Source of the DNA: Bin5 sp965208965
GTDB taxonomy: Bacteria; Chloroflexota; Anaerolineae; Caldilineales; Caldilineaceae
DNA length: 64,000 bases
Direction of reading: 5' to 3'
Assembly (NCBI GenBank): GCA_965208965.1
Contig: OZ242384.1
Span: 2,790,001 to 2,854,000 of the forward strand
Below are positions 36,437 to 43,790 of the stretch, in pieces (positions within the stretch are counted from its first letter, which is position 1; each line of letters starts with the position of its first letter). The notes under the pieces are model-generated. The model was not told where the DNA came from, made no database searches, and saw only the letters and a program-made list of their open reading frames with translations. Both the position numbers and the translations under genes were made by a program.

Positions 36437-36474
36437 GGCAGCAAAGGTGTCGTAGCTGTCGTCGGCGTCAAGAC
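36437..36474 (+). repeat. 38-bp direct repeat, copy 1
   Basis: Starts GGCAGCAAAGGTGTCGTAGC and ends GGCGTCAAGAC. Identical to 36514-36551 with a period of 77 bp. The spacing is not a multiple of three, so it is not an in-frame protein repeat. Flanks of the two copies are unrelated. Confidence 0.85.
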
Positions 36475-36513
36475 GTTTATGAAAGAAGGCTGAAAAGGAT
36501 GTGGGGAGGTGAA

Positions 36514-36551
36514 GGCAGCAAAGGTGTCGTAGCTGTCGTCGGCGTCAAGAC
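36514..36551 (+). repeat. 38-bp direct repeat, copy 2
   Basis: Exact second copy of 36437-36474. Thirty-nine unrelated bases separate the copies. On the minus strand one frame reads DADDSYDTFAA through both copies but in different overall frames, so any common ORF origin is decayed. Confidence 0.85.
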
Positions 36552-36598
36552 TCTCTTCGATGTCGTCCATTTAGGGCACGTTTTCGGGGTTCGAGCTT

Positions 36599-36640
36599 GG
36601 CCCCAAAAACTGGACCACAAGCTAAGGTGTATAATGGAGC
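36599..36640 (+). mobile_element. Possible left end of an IS3-family element (remnant)
   Basis: The stretch GGCCCCAAAAACTGGACCAC resembles IS3-group terminal sequences and is followed by a short spacer, a GGAGGGG-type ribosome binding site and a basic stretch AKKRRRHSA in the frame beginning with ACG at 36671, reminiscent of OrfA starts. The frame then loses resemblance and stops at 36840. No transposase core or right end is recognisable. Confidence 0.25.
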
Positions 36641-36777
36641 AAGTCACCAAGCCTGTGGAGGGGCAGTACGAAGGCCAAGAAACGGCGGCGGCACTCGGCA
36701 GCACGCCAGTTGCTGAACAGAGCCGGGCACATCCGTCAGGATGCGCCTCGCTATTCCCGTCTCGTGGTCCAAACATT

Positions 36778-36820
36778 GGGACCCACCTCAGTAGTCAGGT
36801 GGTCAGGTCCCAGATTTTTT
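36778..36820 (+). terminator. Rho-independent terminator-like hairpin
   Basis: GGGACC at 36778-36783 pairs with GGTCCC at 36806-36811, with an inner CACCT/AGGTG stem and a short bulge; T6 follows at 36815-36820. Orientation fits a plus-strand transcript from the decayed IS-like segment. Confidence 0.5.
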
Positions 36821-36903
36821 ACGGCCAAGCCCACTTGAAGGCAGAATGGCAATGGTGGTCTCTTGAGTCCTTTCCGGCAGCCTGGCGAAAAAGGATTGAG
36901 TCG

Positions 36904-37065
36904 TCAAGGTTGGTCTTCGGGGAACAGGAGTTGCTTGAGTTTTCTCCACAGGTGCTTTCGGCGTCTCCACGGAGTGCTCGTGCTGATCAGCCACCAGAAG
37001 ATCAGGATGGGAGGGATCAGCGCTATGAATTCGGCGTATTCCAGGAGTTCCGGGAAGTAGAGCAT
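36904..37065 (-). CDS. Tiny single-span membrane protein, 53 residues
   Basis: ATG at 37065 to TGA at 36904-36906. One hydrophobic segment of about 20 residues (EFIALIPPILIFWWLIS) is preceded by an acidic/aromatic N-terminus (MLYFPELLEY) and followed by a strongly basic tail (PWRRRKHLWRKLKQ), an N-out/C-in pattern by the positive-inside rule. I recognise no family. A similar Phe-Trp-Trp-containing helix occurs in the startless frame at 37192-37488. No strong ribosome binding site is evident, so expression is uncertain. Confidence 0.45.
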   Translation of the reverse strand: MLYFPELLEYAEFIALIPPILIFWWLISTSTPWRRRKHLWRKLKQLLFPEDQP

Positions 37066-37713
37066 GATGGCGGGACGTGTCGGGTTGGTGAACTGGATTG
37101 TATCACATGCTGGTTTGGGCTGGTGCTTTCGTGAAATCGAGTCATTTTTGCGGCAGTCCCGTTTTGCCGCCGCGACCAGCGAGCAAGCTAGGCTGGGTCA
37201 CGGGAGGGACTTAGGTCAACTGGCATCTATCTCACTGAGCGCATCCTTGAGGGCGACGTCGAAGCCATAATTATCGCCTTACTCCCCTTCGCGCTTGCGT
37301 TCTGGTGGTTCTTGCGCGTCCACATATTCCCTGCCAGACAGTGGAAGCCCCCCTCAGGGCCGAAAGAGCGCACCTACTTCTACCGGAAGAAGAAAGTCAC
37401 GGCGCAGCCAATACCGTCAGAAAGATCTAGCCGGCGCAAACGCGGTGAAGAAGCAGGCACTGGAGGAAAGCCCCATGCGTCGCGCTAGTGCCCGGCTGCC
37501 GGCAGGCGAGCGGCCGGGATGACCGGCAGGCGACTGCATTGCGCAGGGAGCGTTTACTATGGCCTCGTCCCATTGAGCTGGCAATCCACCTGCCTGGTGA
37601 TGTTCTCCATTGCCACCTGCTCGCAGTCCAGTTGTTGGGGGCAGGCTCACCGACCCGGCTGTAAGTGCGGAGTAACATATGTGTGCGTCCGGCAAAGGAA
37701 GGAGACATCACCC
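37066..37713. other. Gene-poor stretch with a startless membrane-protein-like frame
   Basis: Plus-strand frame 37192-37488 (TAG to TAG) encodes a hydrophobic helix AIIIALLPFALAFWWFL followed by a basic, Pro-rich tail, similar in plan to the protein at 36904-37065, but it contains no ATG, GTG or TTG before the helix. It is probably a damaged gene or uses a non-canonical start. Nothing else is recognised here. Confidence 0.4.
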
Positions 37714-37848
37714 ATGCTAGAGTCCAACGGAAAAGAGCCTGGCGACCGCAGACGAACTCCCTACGACTACGTCACCTACACCGCTGCAGTACTGTATGTG
37801 CTGTTCGTGGGCTTCATGTACTACGCCCACTATTTTGGCAACGGATAA
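37714..37848 (+). CDS. Tiny single-span membrane protein, 44 residues
   Basis: ATG at 37714 preceded by an excellent ribosome binding site (AAGGAAGGAGA at 37695-37704, about 9 nt away), so translation is likely. The N-terminus is polar and charged (MLESNGKEPGDRRRTPYD), followed by one helix rich in aromatic residues (TAAVLYVLFVGFMYYAHYF). No family is recognised. The longer frame back to 37519 lacks such a ribosome binding site. It may be a subunit of a membrane complex or a stress-type small protein; that is speculation. Confidence 0.6.
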   Translation: MLESNGKEPGDRRRTPYDYVTYTAAVLYVLFVGFMYYAHYFGNG

Positions 37849-38226
37849 CAGAATCTCAAACGCTTCTCTGCGTTCGGGCATTGGGAACGGTCTAGAGAGC
37901 TGGGTCAAGCGTGCCTATTGAAACTAAGAGGAGGCACTGGAGTCTTAGTGAGTGAGTACACCTTTGCCTTCTTTGCTTTGAAAATGGGCAAGAAGGGGCC
38001 TGGAACGATTCAATCCAGCGTGGTTCAAAGTTGCAAAAGCTACCAGGGGGCGCCTGCAAGGGGCGTCCCTTACGATTGGAAAACCATATGATCTATGTTC
38101 CAGACATTCATCGTCGGAGGTCAATCCGACTGGATAGGTATTGTTGCTCCAGAGCCGGCGCGTGCTCTGTTTCGACTGTGGCGTAGGGGGATGTGTCTCT
38201 TCGGCAGTGTGGAAGGCGGGGGCGGG
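37849..38226. other. Intergenic stretch with nothing recognised
   Basis: Between the tiny plus-strand membrane-protein gene and the 3' end of CUT1 system 3. No gene, strong hairpin or promoter is seen. Confidence 0.5.
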
Positions 38227-39120
38227 TTAGCCCTTGAGACCGGTCAACGCAATGCCGCGGACGAAGTTTTTCTGGAAGATGAGGAAGACGATGAGGGGCG
38301 GGATGGAGACGAGGACGGAGCCGGCCATGACGGCCTGGTAGTCGGTGCCGCCGAAGCGGTTGGCCATGCGGGCGATGATGAGGGGGAGGGTGAGCTTCTT
38401 TTCTTCGTTGAGGATGACGAGAGGCCAGAGGTAGGCGTTGAAGGCGCCGAGGAAGACGAAGATGGCGAGGGCGGAGAGGATAGGTTTGGTGAGGGGGAGG
38501 ATGATGTTGCGGTAGATGCCGAAGTCGCCGCTGCCGTCGATTTTGGCGGCGTCGTAGAGCTCGCGGGGGATACCGTAGACGAACTGGCGGCAGAGGAAGA
38601 CGCCGAATGAGGAGAAGATGCTGGGCACCCAGACGCCCCAGAGCGAGTTGAGCAGGTTGAGCTCGCGCATGACGATGTAAAGGGGGATCAGCAGCGTGAG
38701 AAAGGGCACCATCGTGGTTGAGAGCACGAAGTAGAAGAGGTAGTCGCGGCCTGGGAACTCGAGGCGGGCGAAAATGAAGCCGCCCATGGATGATGTGATG
38801 AGGACGCTGATGACGGTGCCGGTGGTGACGATGATGCTGTTGACGTAGGCGATGGGCAGGTTGGCGCGGGTCGGGTCCATCACCATGAGGTAGGCGCCGA
38901 GGGTCCACTTTTTGGGTAGGAGGGTGACGGGCAGGCTGACGATGTCGGCGCCGGTCTTGAAGGAGGAGAAGAGGAGCCAGATGAATGGGTAGAACATGGC
39001 GAAGCTGAAGAACGCAAGGATGAGAAATACAACCGCTCTTGTCCACTTGCCGGAGATGAGCCAACGGCGGAAGGGGGAGATGGGGGTGGGCAACGGCCTG
39101 GAGTCAGCGGTTGTGGCCAT
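38227..39120 (-). CDS. Sugar ABC transporter permease, MalG type (CUT1)
   Basis: 297 residues. EAA loop RELYDAAKIDGSGDFGIYRN; tail GIALTGLKG. Last gene of system 3, 6 bp after the MalF-type gene, with no ATPase following. Nearly the same blocks as the system 2 counterpart at 30321 (STTMVPFLTLLIPLYIVM, SSFG, FLCRQFVYGIP) show a duplication of a whole transporter. Confidence 0.93.
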   Translation of the reverse strand: MATTADSRPLPTPISPFRRWLISGKWTRAVVFLILAFFSFAMFYPFIWLLFSSFKTGADIVSLPVTLLPKKWTLGAYLMVMDPTRANLPIAYVNSIIVTTGTVISVLITSSMGGFIFARLEFPGRDYLFYFVLSTTMVPFLTLLIPLYIVMRELNLLNSLWGVWVPSIFSSFGVFLCRQFVYGIPRELYDAAKIDGSGDFGIYRNIILPLTKPILSALAIFVFLGAFNAYLWPLVILNEEKKLTLPLIIARMANRFGGTDYQAVMAGSVLVSIPPLIVFLIFQKNFVRGIALTGLKG

Positions 39121-39126
39121 GTAGCA

Positions 39127-40074
39127 TCAATGTTCCCATTCGATTTTCCAGCGGCGGAGCTGGAAAACGGTGGCGCCCAGCAGCATTACGAAGATGATCA
39201 GCGAGACGGCCGCGCCATAGCCCAGATTGAGGGCGCGGAAGCCCAGCTCATAGGTGTAGAGGGCGAGCGTGCGGGTGCTGAAGCCCGGGCCGGGAATGAG
39301 GAAGAATGCCTCAAACATCTGCACTGTGCCGATGACGCTGACGACCATCTGGTAAACAAGGACAGGGCGGATGAGGGGCAGGGTGATGCGATAAAAGGAC
39401 TGCCAGAAGCCGGCGCCGTCGAGGCGGGCGGCTTCGAAGAGGCTCTCGGGGACGTCGTTGATGCCGGCCAGAAAGAGGACGATGCCTGTGCCCAGATGGG
39501 CCCAGATGATGACGACGGTGATCGCCCAGAGAGCCTGCTGCGGGCTGGCCAGGAAGGGCTGCTCGGGCAGACCGACGCTGCTGAGCATGGTGTTGATGGC
39601 GCCGCCGGTGGGGCGGTAGAGCCAGCGCCAGAGGTAGATGGAGACCACCAGCGGGGTGATCACCGGCAGGTAGTAGACGGAGAGGTAGAAGTTCTGCCAC
39701 TTGCCCAGGATCTGGCTGAGGGCGAGGGCGAAGAGCAGGGCGATGGAGAGGCCGAGGCTGATCTCGACCACGGAGAACAGGACCGTCTTTTCCAGTGCTT
39801 GCCAGAAGTACTGGTCGGTGAAGGCCTTCGTGAAGTTGCGCAGGCCCACGAACTTGGGATTGGTGATGAAGTCCCAGTTTTGGAAGGCTAGCCAGATGCC
39901 GGTACCGAATGGGATGATGAAGATGATGGTATAGAAGATCAGGATGGCCGCGGAGTAGATGAGCGCGAAAGGGCTGGCGCGGCGGAAGCGCCGCCAGACG
40001 CTGTCACGGCGAGCGACGGGCAACTGCGGCAACGTTTGACCACCGGAGACGGGGTGATCCTGCAACGTAGTCAT
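39127..40074 (-). CDS. Sugar ABC transporter permease, MalF type (CUT1)
   Basis: 315 residues. EAA loop ESLFEAARLDGAGFWQSFYR with LPLIRPV; the first cytoplasmic stretch is basic (WRRFRRASPF). Paralogue of 31218-32141. Second gene of system 3, separated from the binding-protein gene by a 75-bp spacer with a 13-bp perfect hairpin. Confidence 0.93.
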   Translation of the reverse strand: MTTLQDHPVSGGQTLPQLPVARRDSVWRRFRRASPFALIYSAAILIFYTIIFIIPFGTGIWLAFQNWDFITNPKFVGLRNFTKAFTDQYFWQALEKTVLFSVVEISLGLSIALLFALALSQILGKWQNFYLSVYYLPVITPLVVSIYLWRWLYRPTGGAINTMLSSVGLPEQPFLASPQQALWAITVVIIWAHLGTGIVLFLAGINDVPESLFEAARLDGAGFWQSFYRITLPLIRPVLVYQMVVSVIGTVQMFEAFFLIPGPGFSTRTLALYTYELGFRALNLGYGAAVSLIIFVMLLGATVFQLRRWKIEWEH

Positions 40075-40096
40075 ACTTCTGTTTCCGCTCGTTGGC

Positions 40097-40126
40097 GGGC
40101 GCCGCGTACCAATGTACGCGGCGCCC
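40097..40126 (-). promoter_or_regulatory. Intercistronic hairpin between binding-protein and permease genes
   Basis: Perfect 13-bp stem with a 4-nt loop: GGGCGCCGCGTAC at 40097-40109, CAAT, GTACGCGGCGCCC at 40114-40126. Starts 23 nt after the binding-protein stop and ends 22 nt before the MalF-type start. No U-run follows. Very stable for its size. Confidence 0.65.
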
Positions 40127-40149
40127 TCTCAGTCTGTATCCTGGTGAGG

Positions 40150-41490
40150 TCAGGCTGCCAGCCGTTCTCTGGCCTGGTCTTCCTGCTCCTGCAGGTAGGC
40201 GTCCATGGCGTGCAGCGCATCATGGATGCTGATTTCCTGGCGCATGGCGCGGTCAAACTCGGCTGCGGCCGGGCCCTGCTGCGCCACGTGGTCCTGCGGA
40301 TAGCGTGCGTGGGGCCACATGCCCTCGGCGACGCGCTTCGAGACGAGCCCGTACTTGACGTCGCCGATGCCGGGATCGTTGTACACGCCCTTGGAGGGAA
40401 CGACGCCGGAGTAGAAGTCAAGCGCCTGCAGGAGCGCGCCGTTGCTGACGATTAGCAGGGCAAAGTCGACGGCGGCATCCAGCTTGGCGGAGTCCTCCGC
40501 CAGCCGCTTCGAGAGTCCATAGCCTGCGACATGCTGCGGATAGAGCACATATTCGACGGCGTTTGCAAGGGGCGGCTTGACGATGTTGTCGGCAGGCACG
40601 TCGGCCACGTCGGTCATTACGCTCATGGTCCAGGCGCCGTTGCCCCAAATGGAGACGAGCTGCTGGGTACAGGCTTCGTATTCGTTGGTAAACAACTCGA
40701 AGTCGACGGAATTGTGGACCCAGTAGATATCATGCAGGATCTGGGCCGCGGCTTCACCCACCTCGCTGTCGTGGGACCAGACGCCGGTCTCCTTGTCGAA
40801 GAAGTCCCCGCCCATCTGCCAGATGAGAGACCACAACAGCTGATATTGGGAGCTGGCAATCGAGTAACCTGAGCGTGTGACCTTGCCCTCGTCGTTCTTC
40901 TGCGTCATGGCAACGCCGGCTTCGATCACTTCTTCGTAGGTCCCGAAGTTGAGGTAATCGATGCCTGCTTCGGCGCAGTGGTCCATGTTGACGGTCATGG
41001 CGGCGCCGCGGATGCCGGCGAGCCAGGGCAGGTAGTAGACCTTGTTGCCGGGCACTTCGACGGCCTGGAAGGCGGCCGGCCACATCTTCTCTTCGAGCTC
41101 GGCAGCGCCGCCGGCCGCGTCGGTGATGTCGAGGAAGACGCGGGTGATGTCCGTGGCGACGACCCAGTCGGTGTACATCATCATGACGTCGCCTTCAGTG
41201 CCGGAGGCGATTGAAGGCAGCATCTTGTTGAGCAGGTCTCCGTAGCCGATGGCCTGGAGGTCGACGTTGACGTTCTCGTGGTCCTTCTCAAACTCGGGCT
41301 GGACCCACCCCATGATGCGGTTGGCGCCATCCCAGTCCTGGTACCAGACGACGAGATCGATGGGTTCTTCCATTGCGTCGGAAGCCCCTCCGTCCATCTC
41401 TGTTGCTACTGGGGCACAGGCAGCCAACAATGCAGCGGCGCCCATGCCGGCGCTCACTTTGAGAAACTGGCGGCGACTTGTCTTGTGCAT
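40150..41490 (-). CDS. Extracellular sugar-binding lipoprotein of ABC transporter (CUT1 system 3)
   Basis: 446 residues. Twin-arginine-like signal (TSRRQFLKVSAG) with lipobox ALLAAC. Mature protein parallels the system 2 binding protein throughout. AGGAGG stands directly before the ATG. First gene of system 3; 618 bp of DNA separate it from the divergent MFS gene, room for its promoter. Ligand unknown. Confidence 0.9.
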   Translation of the reverse strand: MHKTSRRQFLKVSAGMGAAALLAACAPVATEMDGGASDAMEEPIDLVVWYQDWDGANRIMGWVQPEFEKDHENVNVDLQAIGYGDLLNKMLPSIASGTEGDVMMMYTDWVVATDITRVFLDITDAAGGAAELEEKMWPAAFQAVEVPGNKVYYLPWLAGIRGAAMTVNMDHCAEAGIDYLNFGTYEEVIEAGVAMTQKNDEGKVTRSGYSIASSQYQLLWSLIWQMGGDFFDKETGVWSHDSEVGEAAAQILHDIYWVHNSVDFELFTNEYEACTQQLVSIWGNGAWTMSVMTDVADVPADNIVKPPLANAVEYVLYPQHVAGYGLSKRLAEDSAKLDAAVDFALLIVSNGALLQALDFYSGVVPSKGVYNDPGIGDVKYGLVSKRVAEGMWPHARYPQDHVAQQGPAAAEFDRAMRQEISIHDALHAMDAYLQEQEDQARERLAA

Positions 41491-41964
41491 CTTTTCCTCC
41501 TGAAATGCTGATTTGGATGTCTGCTGCTGGAGTGGAATCCGGTTGGAATCAGGTGCAATTACGCGAACCGTCCTGACTTGACAGTCCCCTTTAGATCAAA
41601 TCGCCAGGCTGCCGCGATGTGACCGTGAAGGCGGTGTCTGCCGCTGGCGAACAATGAACTGTAGAAATGGGTTGCAGAAGCAGTGCAGGCGTACCTTTTG
41701 TTACTGAACGTTGTAGGTGTACCTAAGAGAAAATCAGAGTCGAACTGTTTGGCGGTCAGTCAATGTTCGGACGTTCTGATTGGTCGCTGGCCACATTGCC
41801 GATCAGGACTGAGGGGACGGGGGGCAGTATAGCACTGAGTCGGCCATTGTCAAACTGACGGGGCAAGCAGGCAGGGCAATCGCATCTTATCGCGTTGATC
41901 TCTTGAGAGGCCGCCCGAAACGCATGGCCAGGCCGTGCCCACGCCCTGCCGAGCCACTCCGCCT

Positions 41965-41991
41965 CTGACCACCGACCACTGCAGTTCCGCC
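41965..41991 (+). repeat. Dispersed intergenic repeat (GACCACCGACCACTGC motif)
   Basis: The 27-bp sequence starting CTGACCACCGACCACTGC matches 59656-59682 with one mismatch and shares its core with the array at 59789-59842. All copies are outside genes. Confidence 0.7.
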
Positions 41992-42072
41992 CTTCCACCT
42001 CTGGCTCCACTTTGGGGACGGGCACAGGTGCTGATAGAATTCCACTACACACACGGGAAAATCTGGCGCCAG

Positions 42073-42086
42073 GTAAACCGGTTTAC
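42073..42086. promoter_or_regulatory. LacI-family-type operator palindrome upstream of MFS gene
   Basis: Perfect 14-bp palindrome GTAAACCGGTTTAC centred on CpG, the usual geometry of LacI/GalR-family operators. It ends 22 bp before the ATG of the MFS gene, a position suited to repression. No LacI-type regulator gene is in the window. Confidence 0.55.
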
Positions 42087-42108
42087 TTCCTCTGCCGGGA
42101 AAGTACGG

Positions 42109-43356
42109 ATGAATCTCAAACGGCTCAGCTCGGTCTCCTTCGGCCATATGGCAATCGATATTCTGAACGCTTCGATCGCCATGATCCTGGCTGTCCTTGC
42201 AGTGCCTTTCAACTTATCGAACGCGCAGATCGCGCTGGGAGGGATGGTCTACGCCCTGATGGGCTCGCTCACGCAGCCCTTCTTCGGCGTGCTGGCCGAC
42301 CGTTTCGGGGGCCGCTGGCTGGGTGCGGTCGGGCTCTTGTGGACGGCGGTCTTCTACTACGCGGCCACCTTCTCGCAAAACTATTTCACCCTGATCACGC
42401 TGATGACCGTCGCCTCACTGGGCAGCGGCGCCTTCCACCCCCAGGGCGCCATGAACGCAGGCGCAGCCGGCGGTCACAAGGCCACGACCGGGACATCAGT
42501 CTTCTTCCTCTTGGGGCAGTTGGGGCTGGCCTTAGGGCCGATGATCGTGGGCGTCCTGCTGGAGGAAATCTGGATGCTCGGACCGCGCATCATGGCGGTC
42601 GCGACGCTTCCGTTCGTAGTGTGGATGGCCATTGGTCTGCGCAAGCCGTTGGTGCGAGTCGAGGAGGAGCCGCCTCAGCCGCGGCCGGCAACGGTCGAGG
42701 AGCGGCAGCGCCTGCAACAACGAATTGCGCGCGCTCGCGCAATGCCGAACCGTGTTGCCCAACCTGACAAGCGCTGGGTGGTGCTGGTCGCCTTCGCCGT
42801 ACTGGTTGCGTTGCGGGCTTCGGTCCACCAGATCTTCTACGGGATGCTGCCAAAGTACTTCGCCGACCTGGGCTTCTCGCCGACACAGTTCGGCTTTATG
42901 GTCGGCGTCCCCAGCGTGGCCATCGCCCTCGGCTCGATGACGGGTGGCGTTCTCGGCGATCGCTATGATCAGCCCAAGCTCCTCCTGTGGTCGCTGCTGG
43001 CGGCCACGCCTTTTTCCTGGCTGATGCTGGACATTGTGCATGGATGGGTATTCTTTCCACTGGCCTTCGCGGCCGGCTTCCTCGTAGGCATTCCTCACAG
43101 TATTCTGGTGGTCATGGCCCAGAGGTTTTTGCCGAACAGGCAGGGGCTGGCGAGCGGAGCCATCCTTGGCTTCACCTTTGCCTCGGGAGCGTTGGGAATG
43201 GGATTGGCCGGTCCGGTCGCCGACTTCTACACGCTTTCGGCCGTCATGCACGTTGTCGCGGTTATGCCTCTGTTGGCTGCGTTGTGCGCCCTGTTTTTAC
43301 GCACGCGAACGGCGACCGCGCTGCCTATGGCGCCGGCAGCCGGGTCGGCGGACTAA
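42109..43356 (+). CDS. MFS transporter, fosmidomycin-resistance (Fsr)-like
   Basis: 415 residues from ATG 42109, twelve helices expected. N-terminus with FGHMAIDILNASIAMIL, then ALMGSLTQPFFGVLADRFGGRW (motif A form of the family) and GTGAFHPQGA-like GSGAFHPQGAMNAG, which is characteristic of the Fsr group. The central cytoplasmic loop (about residues 185-235) is Arg/Glu/Pro-rich. The group contains drug and metabolite exporters; the substrate here is unknown. The upstream operator suggests control by a LacI-type sugar-responsive regulator. Confidence 0.88.
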   Translation: MNLKRLSSVSFGHMAIDILNASIAMILAVLAVPFNLSNAQIALGGMVYALMGSLTQPFFGVLADRFGGRWLGAVGLLWTAVFYYAATFSQNYFTLITLMTVASLGSGAFHPQGAMNAGAAGGHKATTGTSVFFLLGQLGLALGPMIVGVLLEEIWMLGPRIMAVATLPFVVWMAIGLRKPLVRVEEEPPQPRPATVEERQRLQQRIARARAMPNRVAQPDKRWVVLVAFAVLVALRASVHQIFYGMLPKYFADLGFSPTQFGFMVGVPSVAIALGSMTGGVLGDRYDQPKLLLWSLLAATPFSWLMLDIVHGWVFFPLAFAAGFLVGIPHSILVVMAQRFLPNRQGLASGAILGFTFASGALGMGLAGPVADFYTLSAVMHVVAVMPLLAALCALFLRTRTATALPMAPAAGSAD

Positions 43357-43790
43357 GATCGCGATCGCCTATGTTTTCGCCGCCATAGCCAAAGTTCTGA
43401 ACTGTTCAAGGGACATTCCTTCGCGTTCCACTTTATCAAGGACAGCGGAGTGAAGTGACTCAGGAATGGAAAGACTAGGGCTCGTTGACACTTGTCAGAA
43501 CAGCGGTTACCGGGAGCAAATTGCGGCTGATCCACGCTGGGCCAGGCAGCCATGCGAACAAAATCCGATACACTTCCGGTGTTCTTCGTGGTCCTTAGTG
43601 GCCCTTCGTGGATAAAAAGGTGTTCTTCGCGACCCTTCGCGTGACTTCGCGGATCAATTGGTTGTGTCTATCACAACATTCAAGCGAGAAGAGTCCCTAT
43701 CAGGCCTGCCGGCTTTCCAATCTTGTTGAATTCTGAGCGGCCTTCCCAAAATGTCAGCGGAACCTAATTGTTGTCATTGTACAACCTGAG
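43357..43790. other. Intergenic stretch with a two-copy degenerate repeat
   Basis: Between the convergent MFS and metallo-beta-lactamase-fold genes. Apart from the repeats at 43578-43654 nothing is recognised. Confidence 0.5.
43578..43654 (+). repeat. Two 36-bp units of a TTCGTGG-type intergenic repeat
   Basis: Units at 43578-43613 and 43619-43654, same length, both starting GGTGTTCTTCG and ending TTCGNGGAT, with internal roughly 12-bp sub-repeats (CTTCGTGG, CTTAGTGG, CTTCGTGG). Similar CTTCGTGG-rich junk is frequent between genes of environmental bacteria. No open reading frame spans it convincingly. Confidence 0.7.

Larger units (their letters stand above)
36014..36903. other. Gene-poor stretch with leader hairpin, direct repeats and possible IS debris
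   Basis: No convincing protein gene is seen. It holds the leader hairpin of the downstream minus-strand Gfo/Idh/MocA gene, a duplicated 38-bp element, an IS3-end-like sequence and a terminator-like hairpin, listed separately. Reading frames here are short and without family resemblance. Confidence 0.5.
41491..42108. other. Divergent intergenic region between sugar importer and MFS gene
   Basis: No protein gene is seen; the reading frame of the MFS gene extends into it but without a ribosome binding site. It holds a copy of a dispersed repeat (41965-41991) and a LacI-type operator palindrome (42073-42086). A direct repeat GGAATC-N5-GGAATC lies near 41535-41555, upstream of the binding-protein gene. 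Confidence 0.5.

Noticed and set aside
36863..37060. Plus-strand 65-codon ORF overlapping the tiny minus-strand gene
   Set aside because: No ribosome binding site and no hydrophobic or family pattern; the minus-strand frame is more protein-like.
37192..37488. Startless membrane-protein-like frame as a gene
   Set aside because: The helix is appealing, but there is no ATG, GTG or TTG before it; noted only as a possible damaged gene.
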